Below are positions 23,901 to 34,200 of a DNA stretch of 64,000 bases, in pieces. Origin of the DNA: Paucibacter sp. KCTC 42545 (lineage in GTDB: Bacteria; Pseudomonadota; Gammaproteobacteria; Burkholderiales; Burkholderiaceae_C). The DNA is taken from contig NZ_CP013692.1 in assembly GCF_001477625.1 (NCBI RefSeq), forward strand, positions 806,001-870,000. Direction: 5' to 3'. The notes below the pieces were generated by a model. That model ran no database searches and had not been told where the DNA came from. It saw only the letters and a program-made list of their open reading frames with translations. Position 1 is the stretch's first letter. Each line of letters begins with the position of its first letter. A program made the translations under genes and the position numbers.

Positions 23901-26900
23901 TGCGGCGCCGCGCTGGCGCTGCTGGCTTGGGCCGCGCTGATGCTTGCCGGCACGGCCAACCCCGGCTTGGCCAGTCTTTTGTGCCTGGCCTGGTTCGCCG
24001 CACCCCTGGCCAGCTGGTGGGTCAGCCGGCCCAATCCGGCCTGTGAGCAAGCGCCGCTCTTGGCGCCCGAGCAGGCTTATCTCGAAGCCATTGCGCGCGA
24101 CACCTGGCGGTTTTTTGAGCGCTGCATCAGCGCCGCCGACCGTCACTTACCGCCCGACAACCTGCAGCTGGACCCGCAGGACATGCTGGCCCACCGCACC
24201 TCGCCGACCAATATCGGCCTCTACTTGCTGGCCAGCGCCTGCGCGCGCGAGTTCGGCTGGATTGGCACGCAGGACTTGCTGAGCCGCCTGGAGGCCACCT
24301 TGACCAGCATGCTGGCGCTGGAGCGCCATCGCGGCCATTTCTTGAACTGGTACGACACCGAGCGCGGCGAGGCGCTGCTGCCACGCTACGTCTCCACCGT
24401 GGACAGCGGCAATCTCTGCGGCCACCTATTGGCCGCCGCGCAAGCCTGCCGGGCCTTGCGCGCAGATCCATTTGAGAGGCAGGCTGGCGCACGCGCGCTG
24501 CAGGCCGCGCAAACGCGCTTGCAACCCTTGCTGGCCAGGCGCTGCGGCGGCTCGGCGGTGCTGCGCGAGCAGCTGCGCTGGTGCCTGGCCGATCTGCGGG
24601 CCACGCGGCGCTCCGTCGCGCTGGATCGGGTGAGCCCCGATTCCGGCCTTGCAGCCACGCGCCTGCTGGCCCTGGCCACGGCGTTCGAGCGCTTGGCGGT
24701 CGAGGCGGATTTCAAATTTCTCCACCATCCCAAGCGGCATCTGCTGCACATCGGTTACCGGGTGGCCGAGCAGCAGCTGGACTCGGGCTTTTACGATTTG
24801 CTGGCCTCGGAGTCTCGCCTGACCAGCTTGTTCGCGATTGCCAAGGGCGACGTGCCGGTGCGCCACTGGGGCGCGCTGGGGCGGCCCTTTTTTGCCGTGG
24901 CGGCGGTGGCCGGCCTGCGTTCCTGGTCTGGCTCGATGTTCGAATACCTGATGCCCAGCCTGGTGCTGGACGAGCCGCATGGCAGCGTCTTGCGCGAGGC
25001 CTGCCTGGCCGCTTTGCAAGAACAGATGCGCTTTGCTGAGCAGAACCTGACGCCCTGGGGCATTTCGGAATCGGCCTATGCCGGGCGCGACTACACCCTG
25101 GCTTATCAGTACGCACCCCAAGGCGTGCCCCGCCTGGCCTTGCGGCGCACGCCGACCGAGGAGTTGGTGATCGCGCCCTATGCCACGGCGCTGGCCGCGC
25201 AGATTGCACCTCAGGAAGCTTGTCGCAACTTCGCTCGGCTGGAAGCGCTGGGCCCGCCGGGCTTGGTGCGCAGCCGCTATGGCTTCATCGAAGCGCTGGA
25301 CTATTCGCCCGCGCGTCAACTGGCCCAAGCCGGCAACACCCGCTTCATGGCGGTCAACACCTTCATGGCCCATCACCAGGGCATGAGCGTGGTGGCGCTG
25401 GCCAATGTGCTGCTGGGCGGCCCGGCGCAGCGCTGGGGCATGGCGCCGCCGCAGATCGAGGCGGTGGCCTCGCTGCTGCATGAGCGCGCACCGCGTGAAG
25501 TGGCGGTGCTGTTTGAGCCGCCGCAAGGCTGGGTGCGGCAGCCGCGTGAGTTGCGTGCGCCCAGCTTGCTGCGCGAAGTGCTGCCCGGCGACACCGCCGT
25601 GGCGCCCACCCATTTGCTGTCAAACGGGAATTACAGCGTGGCGCTGCGCGCCAATGGCGCGGGCTGGAGCCGCTGGGGGCGTTTTGGCATTAGCCGCTGG
25701 CGTGACGATGCCTTGCGCGATGCGCTGGGCAGCTTTTTCTATTTGCGCGGCTTGTCCGGGTCAGCTCGGTCGGGACTGTCGGCGCTGTCGGCGCGGCCTG
25801 GCTTGGTGTCCATCACCCAGCATCCGGCGCCCGATCCCGCGGCCCAGTACCGCTGCACCTTCCATGCCGACACGGTTTGCTTCGAGGCCAGTTGGCCGCA
25901 GCTGCAGGCGCAAACCACGGTCTGGGTCAGCCCCGAGGACGATATCGAGTTCCGCCAGGTCGAGCTGCGCAATCTGGGCCCGCACACCCTGGAGCTGGAA
26001 CTGATTTCGGCCTTTGAAGTCACGCTGGCGGAGCCGCGTGCCGATGAGGCGCACCCGGCTTTTTCCAATTTGTTTGTGCGCGCCGATTGGCAGCCCGATC
26101 ACCAGGCCTTGCTGTTCGAGCGCAAGCCGCGCCTGGCCACCGAACAAGGCTTGCTGGCGGTGCACTTTCTGGCCGATGGTGGCCCGCATCTGCTGAGCCT
26201 GCGCTGCCAAACCGATCGCCAGCAATGGCTGGGTCGCAATCGCCCGCCCAACCAGCCCTTGGCGAATTTCGATCCAGCTGTGATCAGTGCGCAGGCGCTG
26301 CCCCCCGGCGCCACGCTGGCCCAAGACACCGGCCTGGACCCGATGTGCGCCCTGGCCGCGCGCGTACGCATCGCCGCCAACGCCAAGGTGACGCTGACCT
26401 TTGCCACCGCCGCCTCGAACAGCCGCAGCCGCTTGGACGCCATCGTCGACAAATACCGCCAGCCCAGCCATGTGCAGCGGGCGACGTTGATGTCGGCCAC
26501 GCTGACCGGCATCCGCCTGCGCATGCTGGGCCTCAGCGCCGAGAGCCTGCACGCGCTGCAGTCCCTCAGCACCGCGCTGGTGTTGACGCTGACGCGGCCG
26601 CAGGCGGCGGCGGTCGCTGCTGGCTTCGAAGCGCCCGCCGCGCTGGAAGGCGCGGCCGCCGCCATCTGTGACCGCCGCCTGCTCTGGCGCTTTGGCATCT
26701 CGGGCGATAAGCCGCTGATTTTGGTTTCGGCTGGTGTGTTGCAAGGCTTGGGCCTGGTGCGCACCTTGGCCAAGGCGCTGCGCCTGTGGTCCTGGGGCGG
26801 GGTGGCTTGTGATCTGGTGATCGTTAATGCCGAACCAGCTTCCTATTTGATGCCCTTGCAGCGCGAGCTGACGGCTTTGCGCGAACGCCATCTGGCTGAA

Positions 26901-29735
26901 AGCGCGGCCGGGCCATCGGGGGCCCAGGGCTTGAGCGGCCTGCATGTCTTGCGCGCCGATGAACTCTCAGACGCCGAACTGAACAGCCTGCGCAGCCTGG
27001 CCTGCCTGCATCTGCATGCCGATGGCCGGCCCCTGACGCATCATGTCGAAGACTGGTTGCAGCAGCACGAACAGGCGCTGGACGCGCGCCTGGAGGCGTC
27101 GATGACGGCGGTTGGGCCGGCACTGCTCAGTTCGGCGATGCCAGAGCTTGCTCAGTTCAAGGGCCAGTTCAGCAGCAGCGCCGACGACGAAGCTCAGGGC
27201 GAGTTCAGCTTCGAAGTCGACGCCCGCTCGCGGCCCCTGCGGCCCTGGATCAATGTGCTGGCCAATCGCGACTTCGGCGCGCAGATTTCCGAGGCCGGCG
27301 GCGGCTACAGCTGGGCCTTGAACAGCCGCATGAACCAGCTCACACCCTGGTCCAACGATGCGGTGGCCGATCCGCCGGGCGAATGGTTCTTGTTGCAGGA
27401 TCTGGCGACGCAGGCAGCCTGGAGCGTGGCGCCGGGCGCTTGGGGGCCGGCCGATGTCTGCCATGAAGTCAGCCATGGCCAAGGCTATAGCGTGATCAAG
27501 CACCGGCGCGGCGATCTGGCGGTGACGGCGACTTGGTGCTTGGATGCACAGCGCTCGGTCAAGCAGGTGCAACTGGCTTTCGTCAACCATGGCAGCCGGG
27601 TTCTGTCCCTGCGCGTGGTGGGCATGGTGGAGTGGCTGATGGGCGCCAACCGCGCCGAGCGCAGCACGGTGCTAACGGCGGCCCGGCCCTCGCGCGCCAG
27701 TGACCACCGCCTCAACACCTTGCTGGCCACCCAGCATGAGCGTGCGCAGGGCTTTGGCGATGGCACGGCCTTCTTCGCCCTGGCCGCGCCGGCGGAGATG
27801 CACGCCAGGGAAGGGCATGGCGTGGACTGGACCTGCGACCGGCGCGAGTTCTTCGACGCCCGTGGGCGCTTGGTGTTGCCGGACTTTTTCGGCAAACGCC
27901 AGGGCGCTGGCCTGGACCCCTGCGCCGCCTTATCGACCCAGCTGATGCTGGCGCCGGGCGGCAGTGCGCAGCGGGTTTTTCTGCTCGGCTACGCAGCCAA
28001 CCCGGCCGCCGCCCTGGACTTGGCCGAGCAGGCCGCCGATGTCATCCCTGCGCAGCGCTTGGCTGCCACGCGTGCCAGCTGGGATGAACTGCTGGGCGCC
28101 ACCCAGCTGGCAACACCTGACCCCTTGTTCGACGCCTTGGTCAACCGCTGGCTGCTTTACCAGACCGTGGCTTGCCGGCTTTGGGCCAAGGCGGGCTTTT
28201 ATCAAGCGGGCGGCGCCACCGGCTTTCGTGACCAGTTGCAAGACGCCATGGCCTTGGCCTGGGCCGCGCCGGCCATGCTGCGCCAGCAAATCGTGCTGTG
28301 TGCCTCGCGCCAATTCGTCGAGGGCGATGTGCAGCATTGGTGGCATAGCCCGCAAGGGGCCGGCGTGCGCACGCATTTTTCTGATGACTTGCTCTGGCTG
28401 CCCCTGGCCTGCGCGCACTATCTTCGCTGCTGCGGTGACGCCGAACTGCTGGACCAAAGCGTGCATTTCCTCGACGGCGCGCAGATCCCCGAGGGCGCCG
28501 AAGACGCTTACTACACGCCGACCGAAAGCGCTGAGGCGGCATCTGTTTACGAGCACGGCGCACGCGCCATCGACCGCAGCTTGAAGGTGGGCGTGCACGG
28601 CCTGCCCTTGATGGGCAGCGGCGACTGGAACGACGGCATGAACCGGGTCGGGGCCGAGGGGCGGGGCGAATCCGTCTGGCTGGGCTGGTTCTTGTGCCGG
28701 GTGGTGGCCGACTATGCGCCGCTGGCCCGGGCACGCGGCGAAAGCTTCCGCGCCTCGGTGTGGGAGAACGCCGCGGCGGGCTGGCGCTCGGCCTTGATCG
28801 GGCCGGGCTGGGACGGGCAATGGTTCAAGCGCGCTTTCTTCGACAACGGCGAGGCGCTGGGCAGCGGCCAGAACACGGAAGCTCGCATCGACTTGATCGC
28901 CCAGGCCTGGAGCGTTTTGTCGGGCGCCGCGCCGCCGGCCCTGCAGCGCATCGCCATGGCCGCCGCGCAAACGCATCTGGTGGATGCCGAGGCGGGCTTG
29001 CTGCGCTTGCTGGATCCGCCGCTGGTGGATGCAGTGCCAAGCGCGGGCTATATCCAGGCCTATCCGCCTGGCGTGCGAGAGAACGGCGGCCAGTATTCCC
29101 ACGCCGGGGTTTGGGCCTTGATGGCCCGGGCCCAGCTGGCGCAGGCCAGCCCACCGACAGATGAGGGCGCATGGGGCGAACAGGGTGGAGCAGGTGAGGG
29201 TGCTGAGCTGGTGGGCGATGCGCTGTACCGTTATTTCAGCTATCTGAGCCCGGCCCACCGTGCTGCGCATCCCCAGCGCGGCCCCGTCTACCGGACCGAG
29301 CCTTATGTGCTGGCGGGCGATGTTTACAGCCAGCCGCCCTATGTCGGGCGTGGCGGCTGGTCTTGGTACACGGGGGCGGCGGCCTGGCTGCACCGCGCCG
29401 CGCTGGAGTCCATCTGTGGCCTGCGGCTGGAGGCGCGCAATTTGAGCTTTACCCCATGCCTGCCCAGCCACTGGCCGCGTGTGGAGCTGAGGCTCAAGCG
29501 GGCCGGCCGGGTGATGCACTTTGTCTTGCTGCGCGGCACGCCGGCCGAGGCGCTGGTTGCTGCCCAAGCCTTGGCGGGCCAGGTTCTGCTGCCGGGGCAA
29601 AGCCTGGCTTGGGCCGACTTGCCCGAGTTGCCAGCTACCCGCCACTTCCTGATTCCACTCTTGCCCGCTGCGGGCGGCACGCCGGCCCACAGCCCCGCGC
29701 GGCTTCTTCCTACAGCGGCAGGCGAAGCGCGCTGA
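20985..29735 (+). CDS. ndvB: Cyclic beta-1,2-glucan synthase, NdvB/Cgs type
   Basis: A 2916-residue inner-membrane enzyme, about the length of Brucella and Rhizobium Cgs/NdvB. It should polymerise glucose from UDP-glucose, then cut and close the chain to periplasmic cyclic glucans that matter for osmotic balance and host contact. Order: N-terminal region with the initial membrane helices near 420-500; glycosyltransferase-84 part with YIVTLDSDTQLPPG, GKGLLHVQALHAVLNARLPE and LSHDLLEG (about 650-800); further membrane helices (about 840-1020); GH94-type repeats; and the C-terminal glycoside phosphorylase domain with FRDQLQDAMALAW and GDWNDGMNRVG carrying the acid Asp. The ATG chosen lies at the edge of the hairpin repeat; an in-frame ATG 99 nt earlier would encode only repeat sequence. 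No transporter (ndvA) gene is adjacent. Confidence 0.93.
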   Translation: MKHHTSDLQRLLPEVTPLLGDILGGQRGALLAPIRAEIFGQQRFAQHGRSLGLTHKAERSSAFAASFFPRLRSNIQALRQAHLYIGERAKSGYDISPAAEWLLDNFHLIEAQLKEIHEGLPQSYFRALPVLLDEPLAGLPRIYGVAWAFVAHTDGAFEEDLLLHFLAAYQETRELSLNEIWALPTTLRVVLVENLRRLAERVATNKAAREVANLCFDRLDSFNTRALDEVLALLNQRGVGRVFLAQMAQRLQDQRMTGVRLSDSLPARWLSEALPDLAAAQAQQIADQTADNLSVSNALTSLRAIGDADWPDIVARSSRLMQMMMDAPVFAAEHMVTRDQSLHAIERLARRSGRSEVAVAQALLALMRHSSEGDARHWLCGPGRPTLVAALGLPKQAALLERLDSWLARWSRPLRLPLYLAALLGGSLGLLTWLWPAALGLTGDWLGLSIVLALLILFPASEAVVAVINRLVSESARPSHLPRLALAQGIPAEHRVMVVIPAMLSSAAAVTELVHRLHLHYLANPESQAQFALLSDWLDAPTPELVGDAALLDLACAQLAELNARHPNAASLPGAAPLAPRFILLHRRRRFSPSEQAWLGWERKRGKLEQLVNLLAAASPESRSENSADANAARAFIPLGELSTPQPGTRYIVTLDSDTQLPPGRLRELVGVAAHPHNQPELDPSGRFVAQGYGILQPRVVTPLPAPKDFTLYHWFFAGQCGVDPYSAASSEVYQDLFQEGSFSGKGLLHVQALHAVLNARLPEGQVLSHDLLEGALARCAALSDITVVEDAPFHADVAASRVHRWTRGDWQLLPILLNPWRYPFAAVSRWKMFDNLRRSLVAPASLCLLLLLLSPAVAALGFSAWAGFGLVWAAVAAGPLLGALAGFAPSRDDLALRHFYGRAAADLLRALLSGLWLLGQLLQQALMALDAVLRALYRLLVSRRLLLQWTTAAAAQAAAKTTLPAALRQHWCGAALALLAWAALMLAGTANPGLASLLCLAWFAAPLASWWVSRPNPACEQAPLLAPEQAYLEAIARDTWRFFERCISAADRHLPPDNLQLDPQDMLAHRTSPTNIGLYLLASACAREFGWIGTQDLLSRLEATLTSMLALERHRGHFLNWYDTERGEALLPRYVSTVDSGNLCGHLLAAAQACRALRADPFERQAGARALQAAQTRLQPLLARRCGGSAVLREQLRWCLADLRATRRSVALDRVSPDSGLAATRLLALATAFERLAVEADFKFLHHPKRHLLHIGYRVAEQQLDSGFYDLLASESRLTSLFAIAKGDVPVRHWGALGRPFFAVAAVAGLRSWSGSMFEYLMPSLVLDEPHGSVLREACLAALQEQMRFAEQNLTPWGISESAYAGRDYTLAYQYAPQGVPRLALRRTPTEELVIAPYATALAAQIAPQEACRNFARLEALGPPGLVRSRYGFIEALDYSPARQLAQAGNTRFMAVNTFMAHHQGMSVVALANVLLGGPAQRWGMAPPQIEAVASLLHERAPREVAVLFEPPQGWVRQPRELRAPSLLREVLPGDTAVAPTHLLSNGNYSVALRANGAGWSRWGRFGISRWRDDALRDALGSFFYLRGLSGSARSGLSALSARPGLVSITQHPAPDPAAQYRCTFHADTVCFEASWPQLQAQTTVWVSPEDDIEFRQVELRNLGPHTLELELISAFEVTLAEPRADEAHPAFSNLFVRADWQPDHQALLFERKPRLATEQGLLAVHFLADGGPHLLSLRCQTDRQQWLGRNRPPNQPLANFDPAVISAQALPPGATLAQDTGLDPMCALAARVRIAANAKVTLTFATAASNSRSRLDAIVDKYRQPSHVQRATLMSATLTGIRLRMLGLSAESLHALQSLSTALVLTLTRPQAAAVAAGFEAPAALEGAAAAICDRRLLWRFGISGDKPLILVSAGVLQGLGLVRTLAKALRLWSWGGVACDLVIVNAEPASYLMPLQRELTALRERHLAESAAGPSGAQGLSGLHVLRADELSDAELNSLRSLACLHLHADGRPLTHHVEDWLQQHEQALDARLEASMTAVGPALLSSAMPELAQFKGQFSSSADDEAQGEFSFEVDARSRPLRPWINVLANRDFGAQISEAGGGYSWALNSRMNQLTPWSNDAVADPPGEWFLLQDLATQAAWSVAPGAWGPADVCHEVSHGQGYSVIKHRRGDLAVTATWCLDAQRSVKQVQLAFVNHGSRVLSLRVVGMVEWLMGANRAERSTVLTAARPSRASDHRLNTLLATQHERAQGFGDGTAFFALAAPAEMHAREGHGVDWTCDRREFFDARGRLVLPDFFGKRQGAGLDPCAALSTQLMLAPGGSAQRVFLLGYAANPAAALDLAEQAADVIPAQRLAATRASWDELLGATQLATPDPLFDALVNRWLLYQTVACRLWAKAGFYQAGGATGFRDQLQDAMALAWAAPAMLRQQIVLCASRQFVEGDVQHWWHSPQGAGVRTHFSDDLLWLPLACAHYLRCCGDAELLDQSVHFLDGAQIPEGAEDAYYTPTESAEAASVYEHGARAIDRSLKVGVHGLPLMGSGDWNDGMNRVGAEGRGESVWLGWFLCRVVADYAPLARARGESFRASVWENAAAGWRSALIGPGWDGQWFKRAFFDNGEALGSGQNTEARIDLIAQAWSVLSGAAPPALQRIAMAAAQTHLVDAEAGLLRLLDPPLVDAVPSAGYIQAYPPGVRENGGQYSHAGVWALMARAQLAQASPPTDEGAWGEQGGAGEGAELVGDALYRYFSYLSPAHRAAHPQRGPVYRTEPYVLAGDVYSQPPYVGRGGWSWYTGAAAWLHRAALESICGLRLEARNLSFTPCLPSHWPRVELRLKRAGRVMHFVLLRGTPAEALVAAQALAGQVLLPGQSLAWADLPELPATRHFLIPLLPAAGGTPAHSPARLLPTAAGEAR

Positions 29736-29810
29736 TGGCCGCCGGGCCCTGCGTTTTTTAAAGTGGCCTTATCGCTTGGGGCAGCCCCCAAGTTCAACCA
29801 GGACAGCGCC

Positions 29811-30371
29811 ATGACGCATCACAAAAATCACGATCAAGCCGCCCAGCCTCATGCGGCGATGCGTCTGGACATGGTGGCCGTTGAGGCCGCCAAACACAGC
29901 CTGGCGCATGGGGCGGTAACGCCCAGCTACGGCCCTTGGGCGGCCGACATCATTCAGCTGCTGAACGACTCGCTGGCGACCGAGCTGGTATGTGTGCTGC
30001 GCTACAAGCGCCATCACTTCACCGCCCAGGGTCTGGCTTCGCCCAAGATTGCCGAGGAGTTTTTAGTGCATGCCAATGCCGAGTCCGGCCACGCCGACCG
30101 GCTGGCCCAGCGCATCGTGCAGCTTGGCGGCGCGCCCGACTTTTCACCCGCAACACTGGCCGAGCGCAGCCACGCGGCTTACGACCAGTCCAGCAGCCTG
30201 CAGGACATGATCCGCGCCAACCTGATCGCCGAGCGCGTCGCCATTGAGTGCTACAGCCAAATGATCGCGCTGATCGGCGACAAGGACAGCACCACCCGCC
30301 GCTTGCTCGAAAGCATCCTCAGCGATGAGCAAGACCATGCCGAGGAACTCAAAGACTGGCTGGCGGCTTAA
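29811..30371 (+). CDS. Ferritin-like protein (bacterioferritin/Dps type)
   Basis: A 186-residue four-helix ferritin-like protein, expected to bind and oxidise iron. Candidate di-iron ligands are the Glu in LATELVCVLRYKRHH, the Glu and His in HANAESGHADR, the Glu in ERVAIECYSQM and the Glu-x2-His in DEQDHAEEL. The last 20 residues match the usual helix end. The ATG was chosen over one 48 nt upstream because GGACAGCGCC lies closer and relatives start with the short His/Gln-rich head. It is the first of three stress-type genes in a row. Confidence 0.85.
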   Translation: MTHHKNHDQAAQPHAAMRLDMVAVEAAKHSLAHGAVTPSYGPWAADIIQLLNDSLATELVCVLRYKRHHFTAQGLASPKIAEEFLVHANAESGHADRLAQRIVQLGGAPDFSPATLAERSHAAYDQSSSLQDMIRANLIAERVAIECYSQMIALIGDKDSTTRRLLESILSDEQDHAEELKDWLAA

Positions 30372-30433
30372 AGCCTGCCGGACCCTGTTCTTGCCATTTC
30401 TTTTGTTCTAACCCGACCCGGAGACTGACCACC

Positions 30434-30757
30434 ATGAACTCACTCAATATTCGCAACACCCTGGCCATCATCGTGGCCGCCGTCGCTCTGCTGTCGGCCA
30501 CCGGCTGTGCCGTGACCCGTGGCCAAGAGCCTCTGGGTGCCTATATCGATGACAGCGCCATCACCACGGCTGTGAAGGCCCGCTTCGTTGACAACACCGA
30601 CGTTGACGCTGCCGCCATCAGCGTCGAGACGATGAAGGGCACCGTGATGTTGTCCGGCTTCGCCAAGAGCCAGAAGGAAAAAGACACCGCCCAAGCCATG
30701 GCTTGGAAGGTCAATGGTGTGAAGGCCGTGAAGAACGAAATCACGGTCCGCCCTTGA
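30434..30757 (+). CDS. BON-domain lipoprotein, OsmY-like
   Basis: A 107-residue protein with a signal peptide ending in a lipobox-like SATGC, then one BON domain with DDSAITTAVKARFVDNTDVD and TVMLSGFAKSQKEKD. Such proteins bind phospholipid surfaces and respond to envelope stress. It is smaller than the BON lipoprotein at 3372, which has an extra charged helical region. A CCGGAGA Shine-Dalgarno precedes the ATG. A strong hairpin follows the stop. Confidence 0.9.
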   Translation: MNSLNIRNTLAIIVAAVALLSATGCAVTRGQEPLGAYIDDSAITTAVKARFVDNTDVDAAAISVETMKGTVMLSGFAKSQKEKDTAQAMAWKVNGVKAVKNEITVRP

Positions 30758-30763
30758 TGGGCT

Positions 30764-30812
30764 GTTCAGCGGCTGTGGCGTAACAGCCTCGCCGCTGAAC
30801 TGGGTACTTTTT
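30764..30812 (+). terminator. Hairpin with T-run after the BON gene
   Basis: GTTCAGCGGC (30764-30773) pairs perfectly with GCCGCTGAAC (30791-30800); an inner GGCTGT/ACAGCC stem can also form. A run of five T follows a few bases on. It likely ends, or partly ends, transcription between the BON and CsbD genes. Confidence 0.6.
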
Positions 30813-30849
30813 ACGCACACGGTTTTACAAACACTTAGGGGAGTCCGCC

Positions 30850-31074
30850 ATGAATTGGGATCGCATCGCAGGGAATTGGAAGCAAGTCAGCGGCCGCGCC
30901 GTTGAGCAATGGGGCAAGTTGAGCAAGGATGACTTTGATGTCGTCGCCGGCCGCCGCGAAATTCTGGCCGGCAAGATCCAGGAACGCTACGGCGTCGCCA
31001 AGGAAGAGGCCGAGTCGCAGATCGCCGCTTGGGAGCGCACGGTCACCGATGACTGGTTCACGTCAGCGAAGTAA
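30850..31074 (+). CDS. CsbD-family stress protein
   Basis: A 74-residue small hydrophilic protein of the CsbD family (general stress proteins, YjbJ-like in E. coli). Typical features are MNWDRIAGNWKQVSG at the start and a helix pattern with LSKDDFDVVAGRREILAGKI. Family members are induced in stationary phase or by envelope stress; biochemical function is unknown. GGGGAG lies before the ATG. An intrinsic terminator directly follows. Confidence 0.93.
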   Translation: MNWDRIAGNWKQVSGRAVEQWGKLSKDDFDVVAGRREILAGKIQERYGVAKEEAESQIAAWERTVTDDWFTSAK

Positions 31075-31090
31075 GCAGCAGTTTTGATTG

Positions 31091-31130
31091 GCGGCCCCTG
31101 TACGCGTGCGTACAGGGGCCGCTGTCGTTT
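31091..31130 (+). terminator. Intrinsic terminator after the CsbD gene
   Basis: A 15-bp perfect stem, GCGGCCCCTGTACGC (31091-31105) with GCGTACAGGGGCCGC (31108-31122), has a 2-bp centre and is followed by TGTCGTTTT. The large symmetric stem could stop transcription from either side; on the plus strand it has the T-run. Confidence 0.8.
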
Positions 31131-31256
31131 TGAGCCGGCGTTTTGGGCAGGGCTGCAGGCGGTCATTGGACACAGCAGATTCATCCCCGGCCATGCGCCG
31201 CCGCCTTAGACTCTTGCGCGAGGCCGTCAGGTGACGGACGCCGAGGGAGCGTAGGG

Positions 31257-34200
31257 ATGAGAAGAAGTTTTTTTTGGCAGGGCTCACAGCGCTTGGGCCG
31301 TGCCGCCATGTTGGGCCTGGTTTTGCTGGCATTGCCGCTCGCTGGGTCAGCCGCCACGACGGTGCGCCTCAGCCCCGATGGTCAAGCCGGCCTGGTCAGC
31401 GAGGTGCGTCAGCTGCGCCTGAGTTTTTCTGATGCGGTGGTGCCTGCCGGCGACCCGCGCCTGCCCGCACCCGCCACCCTGCAATGCGCCGGCTTGCCCA
31501 AGCCTCCCGCCGGCCAGGGGCGCTGGTCCAGCGAGCGCGAGTGGTTGCTGGATCTGCAGCAGCCCCTGCCGGCCAGCTCGGTCTGCAAGGTCACGCTGGA
31601 CCCGCAGTTCAAACCCATCACCGGCATCAGCTTGAGCGGCCCGCGCGAATTTGAGTTGCGCACCGGCGCGCCGGTGGTGAGCCGCGTGCAGCCCTGGGAG
31701 GGCAGCCAGATCGAGGAAGACCAGCATTTCCTGCTGCAGTTCAACGGCCCGGTCAGCGATGCCATGCTGGCCAAAAAGGCCTGGTGCGAGGTCGAGGGCT
31801 TGGGCGAGCGCCTGCCCGTCAAGCGGGTGGAGGGCGCCGAGCGCGCCGCCGTGCTGGCCGCCAAGCGCCTCAGCGGTAAGCAGGCCGATTGGGCGGTGCT
31901 GCTCAACTGCCAGCGCCCCTTGCCGCCCGAAGCCCAGGTCTTGATCAAGTGGCAGCATGGCACGGGTTCAGGTGCCGGTGCTTCGGGTGAGGCCGGTGTG
32001 CAGCGCTACCAGTTCCAGGTGCGCCGGCCCTTCACGGCGGAGTTCAGCTGCGAGCGCGAACGTGCCCAGGCGCCTTGCCTGCCGATCCGCCCCCTGCGCG
32101 TCTTGTTCAGCGAAGCCGTGCCGCGCGAGCAGGCCCTGCGCATGCGCTTGCAGCCCAAGAGCGGTGCGGCAATAGCGCCGCGCGTGGACAAAGACAATAC
32201 CCAGGCCGAGCTGAGCGAGCTGCAATTTGCCCCGCCCCTGGCCGAGAACGCCGAATACAGCCTGCAAGTGCCGCCCGAGCTGCGCGACCGCAGCGGCCGC
32301 CCGCTGGCCAATGCCGCCAATCTCGCTGCGCTGAAGATCCAGACCGGCACCGCGCCGCCGCTGGCCAAGTTTGCGGCCGCACCCTTTGGCATCATCGAGC
32401 GCGAGGCCCAGGGCCCCGCCGTGCTGCCGGTGACCATGCGCCATGTGCAAGCGGACTGGGCGGCAGATGCTGCGGCCGGTGCCGCCCTGAAGGCGGGCGG
32501 CCAGATCCGCATCAAACGCCTGGGCAATGATGCCGAGGTACTGGCCTGGTACAACAAGCTGCGCCGCTATCACGAGAACACCTTGCTGGCCCGCGAGCTG
32601 GGCCTGCCCGCAGTGCAATGGCAGGAAACCCAAACCTGGACCGACGGCCAGGGCCGCAGCCAGAGCCGGCAAGTGCCGCGTTATGTGCACACCCGCGAGG
32701 TCTCGCTGCTGCAGAGCGATCGTTCGGTGCAGACCTTGAAGCTGCCCGATCCCGCCGAGGGCAAGGGCAAGGGCAATGGCAAAGAGAACGGCGAAGCGAC
32801 GAGACCCTTCGAGGTGATCGGCCTGCCACTGGCCGAGCCGGGCTATCACGTGGTCGAAATCGCCTCGCCGCGCCTGGGTGCGGCCCTGCTGGACAAAGCC
32901 AACACCAGCATGTTTGTGCGCACCGGTGTGCTGGTCACCAATCTGGGCGTGCATTTCAAGCAAGGGCGTGAGAACAGCTTGGTTTGGGTGACCCGGTTGG
33001 ACAATGCCAAGCCGGTGGCGGATGCCGAGCTGGCCGTTTACGACTGCCGTGGCAAACGCTTGTGGAGCGGCCGCAGCGACGCCCAAGGCCTGGCCCGCAT
33101 TCAAGACAGCCTGCCGCTCGTGCCGCGTGGTTCGAATGCCAGCTGCGAGGCTGAGTACGGCTTGTTCGTGACCGCGAGAACTGTGGCTGGCGCGGGTGGC
33201 GACGCCAAGGCGCCGGCGGATATGGCTTTTGTGTTCAGCAATTGGAATCAGGGCATCGAGCCCTGGCGCTTCAATCTGCCCACCTCCAGTGACCGCAACC
33301 CGGACCTGCGCGCGCACACGGTGCTGGACCGCAGCTTGCTGCGCGCCGGGGAAACCGTGTCGATGAAGCACTTCTTGCGCATCGAGACCGGCACCGGCCT
33401 GGCCTTGCCCACACCCGCGCATTTGCCCGATCAAGTGCAGCTGACCCACGAGGGCACGGGCCAGCAAACCCTTATCCCGCTGCAGTGGCCCAGTCCGCGC
33501 AGCAGCAGCTCGCAGTGGCAGATTCCGGCCAATGCCAAGCTGGGCAGCTACCGCATCAATCTGCTGCGCGCGGCCAAGAACGGCCAGCCCGCCCGCGCCT
33601 GGGAGAGCGGCGAGTTCCGGGTGGAAGAGTTCCGCGTGCCCCTGGTGCTGGCCCAGATCAGCGCGCCCAAGCAAGTGCCGGTGGCGCCGACTGAGCTGCG
33701 CCTGAGCGCCCAGCTGAATTACCAGTCGGGCGGAGGCATGGCGCAGGCCCCCCTCAAGCTCTCGGCCCTGCTGCGGCCGCGGGCCGTGCAGTTCGCGGCT
33801 TACCCGGGTTTTAGCTTTGATCCGCCCCGCAGTGATGCGCAATACATCGGTGCTGGCGAGGCCGATGCGGGCGAGGACGGCGAAGGGGAGGCCAGCCAGG
33901 CCGCCCTGGGCACAAAGCTGGTGGCCGACAAGGTGGCCTTGCTGAGTGACCGCAATGGCGCGGCCGAGTTGCTGCTCAAACCCCTGCCCAAGCTGGAGCG
34001 GCCCTCCGAGCTGCAAGTCGAGCTGAGCTATGCCGACCCGAATGGCGAAATCAAAACCGCCAGCCAGCGCATCGCCCTGTGGCCGGCCAAGCTGGTGCTG
34101 GGCTTGCGGGCTTCGTCCTGGACCAGCAATCGCGACGGTCAACTGAAATTCACCGTGCTGGCGCTGGACACCGCCGGCAAGCCGCAGGCCGGTCAGCGCC

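Noticed and set aside
27930..29690. A 586-residue minus-strand frame opposite the glucan synthase C-terminus
   Set aside because: The sense strand encodes the conserved GH94-type domain; the antisense translation is low complexity.
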